Source: a virus
Length of the DNA: 64,000 nucleotides
IMG/VR virus record: IMGVR_UViG_3300034198_004780
Coordinates: 1-64,000 of that record
Direction: 5' to 3' (one strand)
Shown here one piece after another: positions 52,359 through 59,619 of the stretch. Each line of letters starts with the position of its first letter. Position 1 is the first letter of the stretch. The notes below the pieces were generated by a model. That model made no database searches and was not told the DNA's origin. It saw only the letters and a program-made list of their open reading frames with translations. The position numbers were made by a program, and so were the translations under genes.

Positions 52359-52810
52359 TATTTTTCACCTTTTAAGCTGTCCATAATTACTCTGCGTTCT
52401 TTATTATACACTTGTTTTTGAAGAAAAGCAACAAACTCGTCGTGTTCCATTTTCTCTGCTTTATTTAGAATATTTTGGCAAGCCCGCAAATAATACCTAC
52501 GACGAGCGGCTTTGGTAACACCTTTTTCATTTTCTACCGTAAATTGAAAAGTTCGAACCAACGCCTCTGCTGCCTCACTGGGTTTACCGTGCCATTCCAC
52601 GTCACCGTCATTGGTAATAATTAGTACTTCTTTATTTCCAGATGTAGTAAATGTAATTGCATTTTTAGCAGGAGCAAGATTACCAATAGTTATTCCAGAA
52701 TTGGCCCAGTTATATCCAGATCCTGCTCCGCTTAATGTATATGCCGGCAACGATGATATAGTTGTTCCTACTGCTCCAGTGCTGCACCAAGTAAACTCTA
52801 TAGGTTTAAT
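52358..52810 (-). CDS. Conserved hypothetical protein, probable non-AUG start
   Basis: The frame is open far upstream but overlaps the HIT gene, and residues encoded there look random. The plausible protein begins after the HIT stop: (I)KPIEFTWCSTGAVGTTISSL, a Gly/Ser/Thr-rich beta section, KEVLIITNDGDVEWHGKPSE at ~57-76, then a helical end (AARRRYYLRACQNILNKAE). No ATG, GTG or well-placed TTG exists; an AUU at 52808-52810 overlapping the HIT stop (GATTAA) would give 150 residues. A frameshift from the HIT frame or a sequence error are alternatives. The N-terminal style resembles small phage structural proteins. Confidence 0.5.
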   Translation of the reverse strand: MKPIEFTWCSTGAVGTTISSLPAYTLSGAGSGYNWANSGITIGNLAPAKNAITFTTSGNKEVLIITNDGDVEWHGKPSEAAEALVRTFQFTVENEKGVTKAARRRYYLRACQNILNKAEKMEHDEFVAFLQKQVYNKERRVIMDSLKGEK

Positions 52811-53204
52811 CTGCTCGATAGTTCGGCGATTTATAGTTTCCCTTCCCCGGGATCGTATTGCGGACACCACCAATCGGATCTTCAACATCACCCTTTCTGC
52901 GAGGGATAAGATGGATATGGGGCCATCCAACAGTTTGACCAGCAGTTTCGCCTTGATTAAGTCCAACATTGAAACCGTCCCATTCTCCGGCCGCCACCAT
53001 TCTTTTACCTTCTCTAACAGCATCTTCAAATGCATCATTTAACAACTCCATTGAATTATATTTAGGTACGAATAATAAATGTCCAGGGGTACAGGGATAT
53101 TTGTCATAATACACTACAACATGAAAATCTTCACGAAACACATTATCCCACGGTGCGCTACTTTCCTCTAGCGTATCTGGACCGTCAAATATCTTATTGT
53201 TCAT
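52806..53204 (-). CDS. HIT-family nucleotide hydrolase/transferase
   Basis: A 132-residue histidine-triad protein. The core is TPGHLLFVPKY followed by the triad GWPHIHLIPRRKGD near residues 98-111 (H-x-H-x-x-P here, close to the HIT H-x-H-x-H). NQGETAGQTVGWPHIH is the typical Gln-rich lead-in. I chose ATG 53204 (MNNKIFDGPD), with AAGGTGG upstream, over the GTG nine bases before it. It may act on dinucleotide or AMP-type substrates. Confidence 0.85.
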   Translation of the reverse strand: MNNKIFDGPDTLEESSAPWDNVFREDFHVVVYYDKYPCTPGHLLFVPKYNSMELLNDAFEDAVREGKRMVAAGEWDGFNVGLNQGETAGQTVGWPHIHLIPRRKGDVEDPIGGVRNTIPGKGNYKSPNYRAD

Positions 53205-53226
53205 TTTGTCCACCTTAATTTACTTT

Positions 53227-53255
53227 ATTATTACATAGAACTAAAAACAAGTCAA
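53227..53255 (-). promoter_or_regulatory. Possible sigma-70 promoter for HIT operon
   Basis: TTGACT followed after 17 bases by AATAAT (or after 16 by TAATAA) on the minus strand, just before the HIT ribosome binding site. The -35 box is five bases from the leader of the second GIY-YIG gene. Confidence 0.5.
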
Positions 53256-53259
53256 ATAT

Positions 53260-53333
53260 ATTGATAAATAAAAGTGCCCCTCGCGATGCGCCAACATCCA
53301 GGAGCTCTAACAGTTTATAAGGAACTATCAGCA
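53260..53333 (+). repeat. Shared leader of GIY-YIG gene, copy 2
   Basis: Matches 48876-48949 along its length, including GATAAATA (53263-53270), GTGCCCCTCGCGAT, ATCCAGGAGCTCTAACAGTT and AAGGAACTATCAGCA-ATG. The short variable middle is the main difference. Confidence 0.85.
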
Positions 53334-54065
53334 ATGACTATTTACAACCTCTATGTAAAGACCCATAATAAAACCGGTCTTAAATATCTCGGACAAACTA
53401 CCAAAAAAGATCCCCATAAGTATCCCGGTTCGGGAAAGTATTGGACAGCTCATTTAAACAAGCATGGTTATGATTATACTACAGAAGTTCTTCACGAGTG
53501 TCAATCTAAAGAGGAATTAAAAGAACAAGGATTGCATTACAGCAATATTTGGAATGTTGTAGAAAGTGCCGAATGGGCCAACCTAAAACCTGAAAGCGGC
53601 GACGGTGGTGACATGTCTATGTGTAAATCTTTTATTGAGGGAATTAAAAATAGAAAGATGCCATCGAGAAAAGGTATACCAAGGACTAAAGAGACTTGTG
53701 CTAATATAAGCAAGGCAAAAAAAGGTAAAATGCCAAAAAATCTAGATTTATTTACCCAATCATCAACAGATACCATATGGTATCATAATCCAATTACTGG
53801 AGAACACAGTAGGATTAAACAAGGTAATATTGCTCCTCGAGGATTTATAAAAGGAAACATTCGAGGTTCAAAAAGTAATACCGATAATCCACGCAACCCT
53901 ACTCCGGTACGTTGTGTTGAACTTTCTATGGATTTTCCTACCCTTAAATCAGCCGCTCAGTTTGCTAATCTAAAATGTCCGAGAGATATTGTTGATTCTA
54001 TAATAGGTCGAAATCAAAGAAAAACCGCCGGAGGATACCATTGGCAGTTTTTATCTAAAGATTAA
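53334..54065 (+). CDS. GIY-YIG homing endonuclease (copy 2)
   Basis: 243 residues from ATG 53334 (MTIYNLYVKTHNKTGLKYLG); a longer frame from 53274 would translate the shared leader and is rejected. The first ~95 residues are nearly the same as copy 1 (GIY-YIG domain), then the proteins diverge. Here the C-terminus has a NUMOD3-like stretch (KGIPRTKETCANISKAKKGK), a WYHNPITGEHSRIKQGN motif and a helix-turn-helix-like end (TLKSAAQFANLKCPRDIVDS). It runs against its neighbours and stops one base before the phosphoribosyltransferase stop. Confidence 0.9.
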   Translation: MTIYNLYVKTHNKTGLKYLGQTTKKDPHKYPGSGKYWTAHLNKHGYDYTTEVLHECQSKEELKEQGLHYSNIWNVVESAEWANLKPESGDGGDMSMCKSFIEGIKNRKMPSRKGIPRTKETCANISKAKKGKMPKNLDLFTQSSTDTIWYHNPITGEHSRIKQGNIAPRGFIKGNIRGSKSNTDNPRNPTPVRCVELSMDFPTLKSAAQFANLKCPRDIVDSIIGRNQRKTAGGYHWQFLSKD

Positions 54066-54617
54066 TTATTTCATCCAGAAGTTTTCATAAGGGAAGTCGA
54101 CCCAGACATCATCCTCAGCTTTATTAACTTCAATGCCCCAGTAGTCCATTTTAACATCGCACTTGCTGGCAAGATTATCTACAACTACTGCAAAACGTAC
54201 ATTGTTATTCCAAATGTTATTCCAACGCGGATCTGACGGTAAACAACCACTGCGCCAATCTTCCATAATCCAATTAAGTGTGGCGCCACTGTCGTTGATG
54301 TCATCTACTATGAGAATATTTTTGCCTCTCGTGCTACGTGGAGTATCACCGTCGTAGGTGTCACCGGTATATCCAAACGCATCTTCCGCCATCCAAAGAT
54401 TGCTTTCTGGCCCAAGTTCAGAGGCATTATCTCGTAGACTAACACCCAAAGCAAACATAGGTACATTGAAATAATGACTGATCATAACAGCAGGCAATAA
54501 CCCACCACGGGTAAGACCTACTACATAGTCGGGACGCCATTCGCTGACGGCAATATCTCTACAGATTTTACCCATTTGAAATTGAAACTCTTGCCAACTG
54601 ATTTTATTTTTGTTCAT
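54066..54617 (-). CDS. Phosphoribosyltransferase
   Basis: A 183-residue type I PRTase, probably for nucleobase salvage. PDYVVGLTRGGLLPAVMISH (residues ~29-48) is the first loop, and ILIVDDINDSGAT (~100-112) is the PRPP-binding motif with the DD pair. The flexible loop region lies between. The closest general class is xanthine/hypoxanthine-type PRTases. In this operon it might recycle guanine released by DpdA exchange, but that link is only inference. It overlaps the cupin gene by 14 bases. Confidence 0.85.
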   Translation of the reverse strand: MNKNKISWQEFQFQMGKICRDIAVSEWRPDYVVGLTRGGLLPAVMISHYFNVPMFALGVSLRDNASELGPESNLWMAEDAFGYTGDTYDGDTPRSTRGKNILIVDDINDSGATLNWIMEDWRSGCLPSDPRWNNIWNNNVRFAVVVDNLASKCDVKMDYWGIEVNKAEDDVWVDFPYENFWMK

Positions 54618-55098
54618 TTTTGCTCTTTCGCATTTTCATATAATATTCGTTTTGAATCCATATGTTGTTTACTAGAAAGCCCCAATCACGCACTTTCTTA
54701 AATGGCATAAACAAGGTCCAGGCCGTAACACCTGGTTTTAATTCAATACGATGATAGCTGTTGGGACTGCATATACGGAAGTGTCCAGGGCCTCTCCATT
54801 TTTGTACTTCGCAGGTCATTTCGCCCATTTCATTAAAGAACGGAATCCACTCCCAATATCCGCCACGCAAAATTAGTGTACAGTATCCCCATGGATGATC
54901 ATGAGGGGTTTCCTCGTCGCTTTTATGAAATCGATGAAGGAAAATATTAAACAAAAATTTATTCCTATTTTTAAGAAATAAGTAATATCTAGTCAAGTAT
55001 AGCTCGTTATCTACTCTATCATATATTAAATTCTTACGACCCAATATTATCATAAATTTATCAAATAGCTTAAATAATTTTTTTATCATTAAATTCAT
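54604..55098 (-). CDS. Cupin-fold protein
   Basis: A 164-residue protein with a basic, hydrophobic N-terminal helix and a cupin core: FLHRFHKSDEETPHDHPWGY, with the H-x-H pair HDH at ~75-77, then LILRGGYWEW and SPNSYHRIEL with a further His, followed by AWTLFMPF. The metal-binding His set is present. The product is unknown; phage cupins of this type occur in several large phages. Its start (ATG 55098 or 55089) lies inside the last codons of the preceding endonuclease gene. Confidence 0.65.
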   Translation of the reverse strand: MNLMIKKLFKLFDKFMIILGRKNLIYDRVDNELYLTRYYLFLKNRNKFLFNIFLHRFHKSDEETPHDHPWGYCTLILRGGYWEWIPFFNEMGEMTCEVQKWRGPGHFRICSPNSYHRIELKPGVTAWTLFMPFKKVRDWGFLVNNIWIQNEYYMKMRKSKNEQK

Positions 55099-56002
55099 TT
55101 TCCCAAATGGTTACCAATTTAAACCCTAAATTTTTTAATATCTCTTCTCGTTTTATAGTGTTATTATACAACGTTCCAAACGATAAATCAACTGATGAAT
55201 TAATCATTTTAGAATCAAATATATTTGGATTTCCGTGCCAGTAATCTCCATAAAATTCATATATAGTATTTGTTTTAGGATCATACCCATCTACAACAAA
55301 GTATCCTACATCATATCGAATTTCGTGTTCTCTCATAAATTCTATATCAAATGAATCTAACCACTGTTGAGATATAGGACTTACTGACGTGCCGGCACAT
55401 AGTTTACACCCAGACCCCTGAATATGGTCTCTTGGCGCCTGTTTAAATACTCCGTGCTCTTTACAAATAATTTCTACTTGGTTAATAAGTGTTTTGTAAT
55501 CCACTAAAGAATAATCGTATCTATCATTATGGATGATCTTAGATCTTTTTACAAACTCATCAGTACCTAATCTTTTCTTGTTTGAAATTTTATCTTTTTT
55601 ACATAAAGGACATCCTTGCCCTCTTATAATATGGTATGCTGTATTGTTAAACACAGTATTGTGTACTTTACATAAAACGGTTAATCTACTACCGGTATTA
55701 TAAAATACTGATGATAAAAAATCAAATTTATCACCAAATTTTTTAAAACATTTAAGTTTTAAATCTTCAATATCTTGAATTAAAATTTTTGAAGATTTTT
55801 CTTTTTTTCTTTGTAACCCACATTTAGGACAACCTGCAGATAAGTGATCGTAATGATGTTGTAAAAATTTTCCATGTATCGGACAAATTATAGTAACCTT
55901 ACCATTAATTTTATTACAAATATCAAGTGTTGCATAATCATACTTGTTTCCGTGTTTTAGTTTATATTTTTCTAACAACTCTTCTTTGCTATATGCTTTC
56001 AT
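55070..56002 (-). CDS. Vsr-like (EDxHD-type) homing endonuclease with zinc repeats
   Basis: 310 residues from ATG 56002 (MKAYSKEELLEKYKLKHGNK), with GGAG nine bases upstream; the frame to 56017 begins with GTG. There are three tandem units of a Cys/His repeat, each F...K.G.KYDY ... VTIICPIHG.F....H...GCP.C, at ~5-70, ~80-140 and ~150-205. A nuclease domain follows with YFVVDGYDPKTNTIYEFYGD and YWHGNP, the very-short-patch-repair-type fold seen in phage homing enzymes. The 3' end overlaps the cupin gene by 29 bases. Confidence 0.82.
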   Translation of the reverse strand: MKAYSKEELLEKYKLKHGNKYDYATLDICNKINGKVTIICPIHGKFLQHHYDHLSAGCPKCGLQRKKEKSSKILIQDIEDLKLKCFKKFGDKFDFLSSVFYNTGSRLTVLCKVHNTVFNNTAYHIIRGQGCPLCKKDKISNKKRLGTDEFVKRSKIIHNDRYDYSLVDYKTLINQVEIICKEHGVFKQAPRDHIQGSGCKLCAGTSVSPISQQWLDSFDIEFMREHEIRYDVGYFVVDGYDPKTNTIYEFYGDYWHGNPNIFDSKMINSSVDLSFGTLYNNTIKREEILKNLGFKLVTIWENEFNDKKII

Positions 56003-56027
56003 ACTGATGATCTCCACATCTATCGTT

Positions 56028-56035
56028 TATTTATG
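56028..56035 (-). promoter_or_regulatory. Late promoter-like box before endonuclease gene (CATAAATA)
   Basis: CATAAATA on the minus strand, 25 bases before the ATG at 56002 and overlapping the end of the upstream small gene. The same variant stands before gp6. It suggests separate late expression of this homing gene. Confidence 0.45.
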
Positions 56036-56240
56036 TAGATTGTCTATCAATATCATCTTGACTCCTTGCTATATCATACATTAGTTTAAATTGTTCCCAG
56101 CTATGATGTAATGCTGGGTATTTTTCACACATACGACCTAGACGGATTGAATCAATTTTATAAGTAGTCATCCAACTGTGTTGTCTGTCTAATTTTAAAT
56201 CTGAGGCAATTTTTGCCAATTCATCTACAACGCTTTTCAT
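56031..56240 (-). CDS. Small hypothetical protein
   Basis: An unrecognised 69-residue protein, all-helical by composition (MKSVVDELAKIASDLKLDRQ, LGRMCEKYPALHHSWEQFKL). ATG overlaps the stop of the 110-residue gene by four bases, so it is translated with the folE group. No function can be given. Confidence 0.55.
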   Translation of the reverse strand: MKSVVDELAKIASDLKLDRQHSWMTTYKIDSIRLGRMCEKYPALHHSWEQFKLMYDIARSQDDIDRQST

Positions 56241-56569
56241 AACTTTAGTGTTTCTATTGTGATGATCTTGCCTAGCTCCTTGCCGATATCCTTGTCATCC
56301 GTGATAACATGTAGACTATTATGGTGACGATCCTTCTGCCGGTCATAAAAACTAGTTTCAATAACAGTTCCACCCGATGCTTTAAAGACTTTAAAATTAA
56401 TACCGCGATCGTTGTCTATTGATAGGCTAGGCATTACAGCAACAGCATAACTGTCTTGTTCTACTATATCTTCGCCACTATCATTAAGCCAATCGCGAAA
56501 CCTTTGTTTCCACGTTTTTTTATAATTAAAGTTGCCTGGGTTAATGCTTACATTATATGGTGATCTCAT
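56237..56569 (-). CDS. Hypothetical protein coupled to folE
   Basis: A 110-residue protein starting MRSPYNVSINPGNFNYKKTW. It contains RFRDWLNDSGEDIVEQDSYA, FKVFKASGGTVIETSFYDRQ and a Thr/Ile-rich end, suggesting a small alpha/beta fold. ATGA overlap with folE. It may be an accessory of the same pathway or simply a passenger. Confidence 0.58.
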   Translation of the reverse strand: MRSPYNVSINPGNFNYKKTWKQRFRDWLNDSGEDIVEQDSYAVAVMPSLSIDNDRGINFKVFKASGGTVIETSFYDRQKDRHHNSLHVITDDKDIGKELGKIITIETLKL

Positions 56570-57333
56570 TTACCTGCGTGTCCTTGCTGTAGTTTAATGT
56601 TATCAAAAAACTCTTTTTTAGTATCCATGTCGCTTTGAAATGCTCCAGTTAATACTGTAGTTTGAGTCATGGAACTACCTGCCATAATTCCCCTATTGGT
56701 ACAGCAACCGTGTTCGGCCTGTATATAAACTGCAATATTCTTGCTTCCTGTAGCGTTGCTTATTTCTCTTGCGATGTCGTTACACAGTTCTTCCTGTAAA
56801 GTGCCACGGCGAGCACACCACTGAGCAATACGAGTGTACTTGCTGAGACCAATAAGCCTGTCGGCAGCAATAATACCAATATAAGCAACACCCACCACAG
56901 GCTGGTGATGATGACTACACATGCTACGAAGCTCACTACGCACAACCAACATACCTTTGTATCCATCATCTACCTCATTAGGAAAACTTGTTGCATCGGG
57001 CGCTTCATCATACCGCCCTGCCATAATTTCGTTAAAATACATCTTAGCTAGTCGTTTAGCAGTACCTTGACTATTAGGATCATTTTCACGGTCAATAAGT
57101 AATGCATCAAGAACGCCTTCAAATGCTATAGTTGCGTTTGCAATTAGTTCATCTCTATGTCCAACTACATATTCGCTAATATTATCTCCGGCCCAAAAGC
57201 GTTTCTTATTGCGTCGCATATTGAAGCGAATAGCATCTGCTAGGTTACCTTCTTTATAATCTTTGTTGTCATCGCCTTGCATGTCTGCACCAGCAAGGAC
57301 GTTTTTTAAATCTTCTGTTGTAAATGTTGTCAA
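56566..57333 (-). CDS. folE: GTP cyclohydrolase I (FolE), TTG start
   Basis: Converts GTP to 7,8-dihydroneopterin triphosphate, the first step toward 7-deazaguanine. It has 255 residues. The zinc ligands are in place: MCSHHHQP (Cys139, His142) and AEHGCCTNRG (Cys210), and GLSKYTRIAQWCARR matches the family. The frame begins with TTG at 57331-57333, seven bases after CGGAG; no ATG precedes the conserved region. With queD-like and queE genes nearby it completes the route to CDG. Confidence 0.95.
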   Translation of the reverse strand: MTTFTTEDLKNVLAGADMQGDDNKDYKEGNLADAIRFNMRRNKKRFWAGDNISEYVVGHRDELIANATIAFEGVLDALLIDRENDPNSQGTAKRLAKMYFNEIMAGRYDEAPDATSFPNEVDDGYKGMLVVRSELRSMCSHHHQPVVGVAYIGIIAADRLIGLSKYTRIAQWCARRGTLQEELCNDIAREISNATGSKNIAVYIQAEHGCCTNRGIMAGSSMTQTTVLTGAFQSDMDTKKEFFDNIKLQQGHAGK

Positions 57334-57374
57334 TTCTATTCTCCGAGTTTATGCCGTGGATGGCTTGTATAGTA

Positions 57375-58478
57375 CTATTTTATATTCTTTAGCAGATTAT
57401 TACAATTAAAAAATTGCTCAGTTAAATCTTGTGCTTGTTTATTTAGGCTAGGTAATAACTTACTATAATTCTCCATGTGCTGGATAATTTTATTACATAG
57501 TTCTGGGCGATGTGCGGTATATGACTCAAATGATTCTGTCCATTCACTTGGATATTTAAAAGCGTCATAATACATTTCAGTATATGATAAACGATCCGGA
57601 ACCATTGGAATAGCATCTACAATAGCACCCTCATAACAACTAATGCCCAGTGTTTCCTGTAGGTTAGCTGAAAACACCAACTTGGCCTCACCTAGTAAAT
57701 TATGGTATTCATTCTTTGACAATTGTTGATCCTGACAAACAACGAACTCATATTGTGGTAAATGTTCTTTTAGATCACGGAATATTTCAACTTGTTTCTC
57801 TGGAGCAATACGATGTGGAAATAATATTAGATCACGCTTGGGCATATTTTTATATGCGGCAAGGGTACCATCCATATATTCCATAGGCCACCCTGTGCGT
57901 ACAATCTTGTCTGTAAGCGTACCTGCACGTAACTCTGCTAGCTCGTCATCAAACCAAGGATTCTCACTAATGGGTCCATTTTGTAATAGATTGGTAAAAA
58001 ACATTTCAATATGAAACTCAGTAGCAAAGTAGTTGTAGTCAAATGCGTGATAAAAACTCTTCTCAGCGTATCTAACCCAAGGCTTATCACCTACAAGACG
58101 TCCTAAAAAATCTTGAGGATCATAACTACCAGCATGCCACAGACCGTGAGTCGTTACAGGAATCTGTAACAGTTCACTCATATATTTTAGGTTGATGATG
58201 CCAGGGTGCCAAGCATCAGTAAAAATAAAGTGATCGCCAGGGCTAATTGCTCCGGAGCAAAATAGCCTGCCCATTTTTTCAACTTGACTAGACTTATATA
58301 TATTGGTGCCACCAAAATTAAGGAAAGCGCCAGGAGTAGTGGCTGTAGGGATGTCCGTAGGGCCAGAGATAATTTCGACATGATGTCCTTTTTTTCGTAA
58401 GAGACTAGGTACATGAGTTTTCCATTCACCTGTGTACCTTGTTTCAACACTTTCTAAGTCGACTAAAAATATAGTCAT
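57375..58478 (-). CDS. GT-B glycosyltransferase (GT4-like)
   Basis: A 367-residue glycosyltransferase-like protein. The N-terminal Rossmann half begins MTIFLVDLESVETRYTGEWK; TDAWHPGIINLKYM and LWHAGSYDPQDFLGR follow. The C-terminal half has ILFPHRIAPEKQVEIFRDLK, FVVCQDQQL and the E-x7-E nucleotide-sugar motif in SANLQETLGISCYEGAI. The target is unknown. Location between the queD-like gene and folE suggests that it might decorate a modified base; virion or host glycans are alternatives. Start overlaps the previous stop (TAATG). Confidence 0.82.
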   Translation of the reverse strand: MTIFLVDLESVETRYTGEWKTHVPSLLRKKGHHVEIISGPTDIPTATTPGAFLNFGGTNIYKSSQVEKMGRLFCSGAISPGDHFIFTDAWHPGIINLKYMSELLQIPVTTHGLWHAGSYDPQDFLGRLVGDKPWVRYAEKSFYHAFDYNYFATEFHIEMFFTNLLQNGPISENPWFDDELAELRAGTLTDKIVRTGWPMEYMDGTLAAYKNMPKRDLILFPHRIAPEKQVEIFRDLKEHLPQYEFVVCQDQQLSKNEYHNLLGEAKLVFSANLQETLGISCYEGAIVDAIPMVPDRLSYTEMYYDAFKYPSEWTESFESYTAHRPELCNKIIQHMENYSKLLPSLNKQAQDLTEQFFNCNNLLKNIK

Positions 58479-58699
58479 TAGGCTTCTCTACGTTCCTTAG
58501 CTTCACGACGGGCTTTGCGCTGTAGATACTCTTGAGTACGCTGCCAATCCTTGTAAGCCTTAGACCTGTAAAGATCTGCAGGGTTAAAATCGATCAATTC
58601 CAAACGGCAATGATCGTGCCATGTTTCTAGGTCACTAAAGATCTTCGATACTTCAGGTTTCATAGTTAGATACTTCGCTAACCACTTTGGCTGTGCCAT
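58478..58699 (-). CDS. Small conserved hypothetical protein
   Basis: A 73-residue protein: MAQPKWLAKYLTMKPEVSKI, then FSDLETWHDHCRLELIDFNP and ADLYRSKAYKDWQ, and an Arg/Lys/Glu-rich helix at the end. The block FNPADLYRS after a His/Cys pair is familiar from small early proteins in T4-type phages. It lies between the queD-like gene and the glycosyltransferase. Function unknown. Confidence 0.6.
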   Translation of the reverse strand: MAQPKWLAKYLTMKPEVSKIFSDLETWHDHCRLELIDFNPADLYRSKAYKDWQRTQEYLQRKARREAKERREA

Positions 58700-58717
58700 T
58701 TTATTTCCTTTTAATAC

Positions 58718-59095
58718 TTAAGGTTTATATTCAACGATTCCATCGGATTCGCCGTCTTCGGATACAACTACTTCATAATATCTCTCGCCGTACTTTGGCA
58801 GGAGATGATTATTTAGGATATCTGTAGCAATCATTTCACATGACTTGTGATTTTGATTCCCAGATTGAATAAATTCTTGTAATGCCCACTTGACCAAGAA
58901 AAACTCTAGTTCACGATCTAAGTGTGTAACACCAATCTTTACATCAACTTTGAACATATGACGATGTTCATTTTCTAAGAATTTAATACGAGGATCAATA
59001 GTTCCAGCATGTGGATAGTAGTGAAATCCTTCAAACTCTGTACGTACTTTAATAAAAGTACTTGTGCAAGGTCTTATGTCTTGTTTAATATTCAT
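58718..59095 (-). CDS. queD: 6-pyruvoyl-tetrahydropterin synthase / QueD-like
   Basis: A 125-residue member of the QueD/PTPS family, expected to make 6-carboxytetrahydropterin from FolE product. The zinc ligands are visible as FHYYPHA (His25) and EHRHMF (His44, His46), and GVTHLDRELEFFLVKW leads to the long helix. The catalytic cysteine four residues before the H-x-H pair in E. coli QueD is Leu40 here, with Glu41 next to it, so chemistry may differ. ATG overlaps the upstream stop as ATGA. Confidence 0.8.
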   Translation of the reverse strand: MNIKQDIRPCTSTFIKVRTEFEGFHYYPHAGTIDPRIKFLENEHRHMFKVDVKIGVTHLDRELEFFLVKWALQEFIQSGNQNHKSCEMIATDILNNHLLPKYGERYYEVVVSEDGESDGIVEYKP

Positions 59096-59619
59096 TTAAT
59101 AATCTCATCTTTACCATATTCGTCCCAGCTTGTAAACTGATCACGACCTGTTAGGCTGTGAAGTGTATGACACCAAACTCCTGGATTTGTTGCCTTGAAG
59201 TCTTTGTCGTCTAGTTTAATTGTAGCATTATATCCTAGCTGTGTCAAGTGGGGAATCTTTACAGATAGTTGAGGAATAAATTTCCTTTGTTCAACTAGTG
59301 AGCTTTCCAAAAGACCTTCAACCAAACTAACGTCTAAATCTAAGGTACACCACAAGTCATGTTCCAAGCAATCCAAAATCATCATCTCCCAATCACGCCA
59401 GCCGTCACCATCATTAGTTTCTAATTTTGGAAAACTTTGATTGGCACCAAAATAAACGTGTGTACAATCGTTATTCTTGACCAAATTAAGTATAACGCTG
59501 GCATCTTGGATGCCTACTACAAATAGTGTACGCATACCAAACGCAGGAGTCTTTTCAATTTCGGTACCAACAAAGAATGTTACTTCTTCGCTGACGCCTG
59601 TGTCGTAATCACGTTTCAT
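59092..59619 (-). CDS. DpdA-associated protein of unknown function
   Basis: A 175-residue protein coupled by ATGA overlap on both sides, to dpdA and to the queD-like gene. It begins MKRDYDTGVSEEVTFFVGTE. It contains PAFGMRTLFVVGIQD, NDCTHVYFGANQSF, HDLWCTLDLDV and KDFKATNPGVWCHTLHSL. Alternating strands and helices suggest an alpha/beta protein, perhaps half a barrel. It does not match folE, queC, queF or known Dpd accessory enzymes as far as I can tell. Strict coupling argues for a role in base modification or as DpdA partner. Confidence 0.65.
   Translation of the reverse strand: MKRDYDTGVSEEVTFFVGTEIEKTPAFGMRTLFVVGIQDASVILNLVKNNDCTHVYFGANQSFPKLETNDGDGWRDWEMMILDCLEHDLWCTLDLDVSLVEGLLESSLVEQRKFIPQLSVKIPHLTQLGYNATIKLDDKDFKATNPGVWCHTLHSLTGRDQFTSWDEYGKDEIIK

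Noticed and set aside
52811-53038. N-terminal part of the long frame overlapping the HIT gene
   Set aside because: Residues encoded here do not look conserved, while the HIT frame has its catalytic motif in the same DNA; I start the downstream gene after the HIT stop.
53274-53333. 20-residue extension before the second GIY-YIG enzyme
   Set aside because: It translates the leader shared with copy 1, whose frame does not include it; ATG 53334 has the same AAGGAACT site in both copies.
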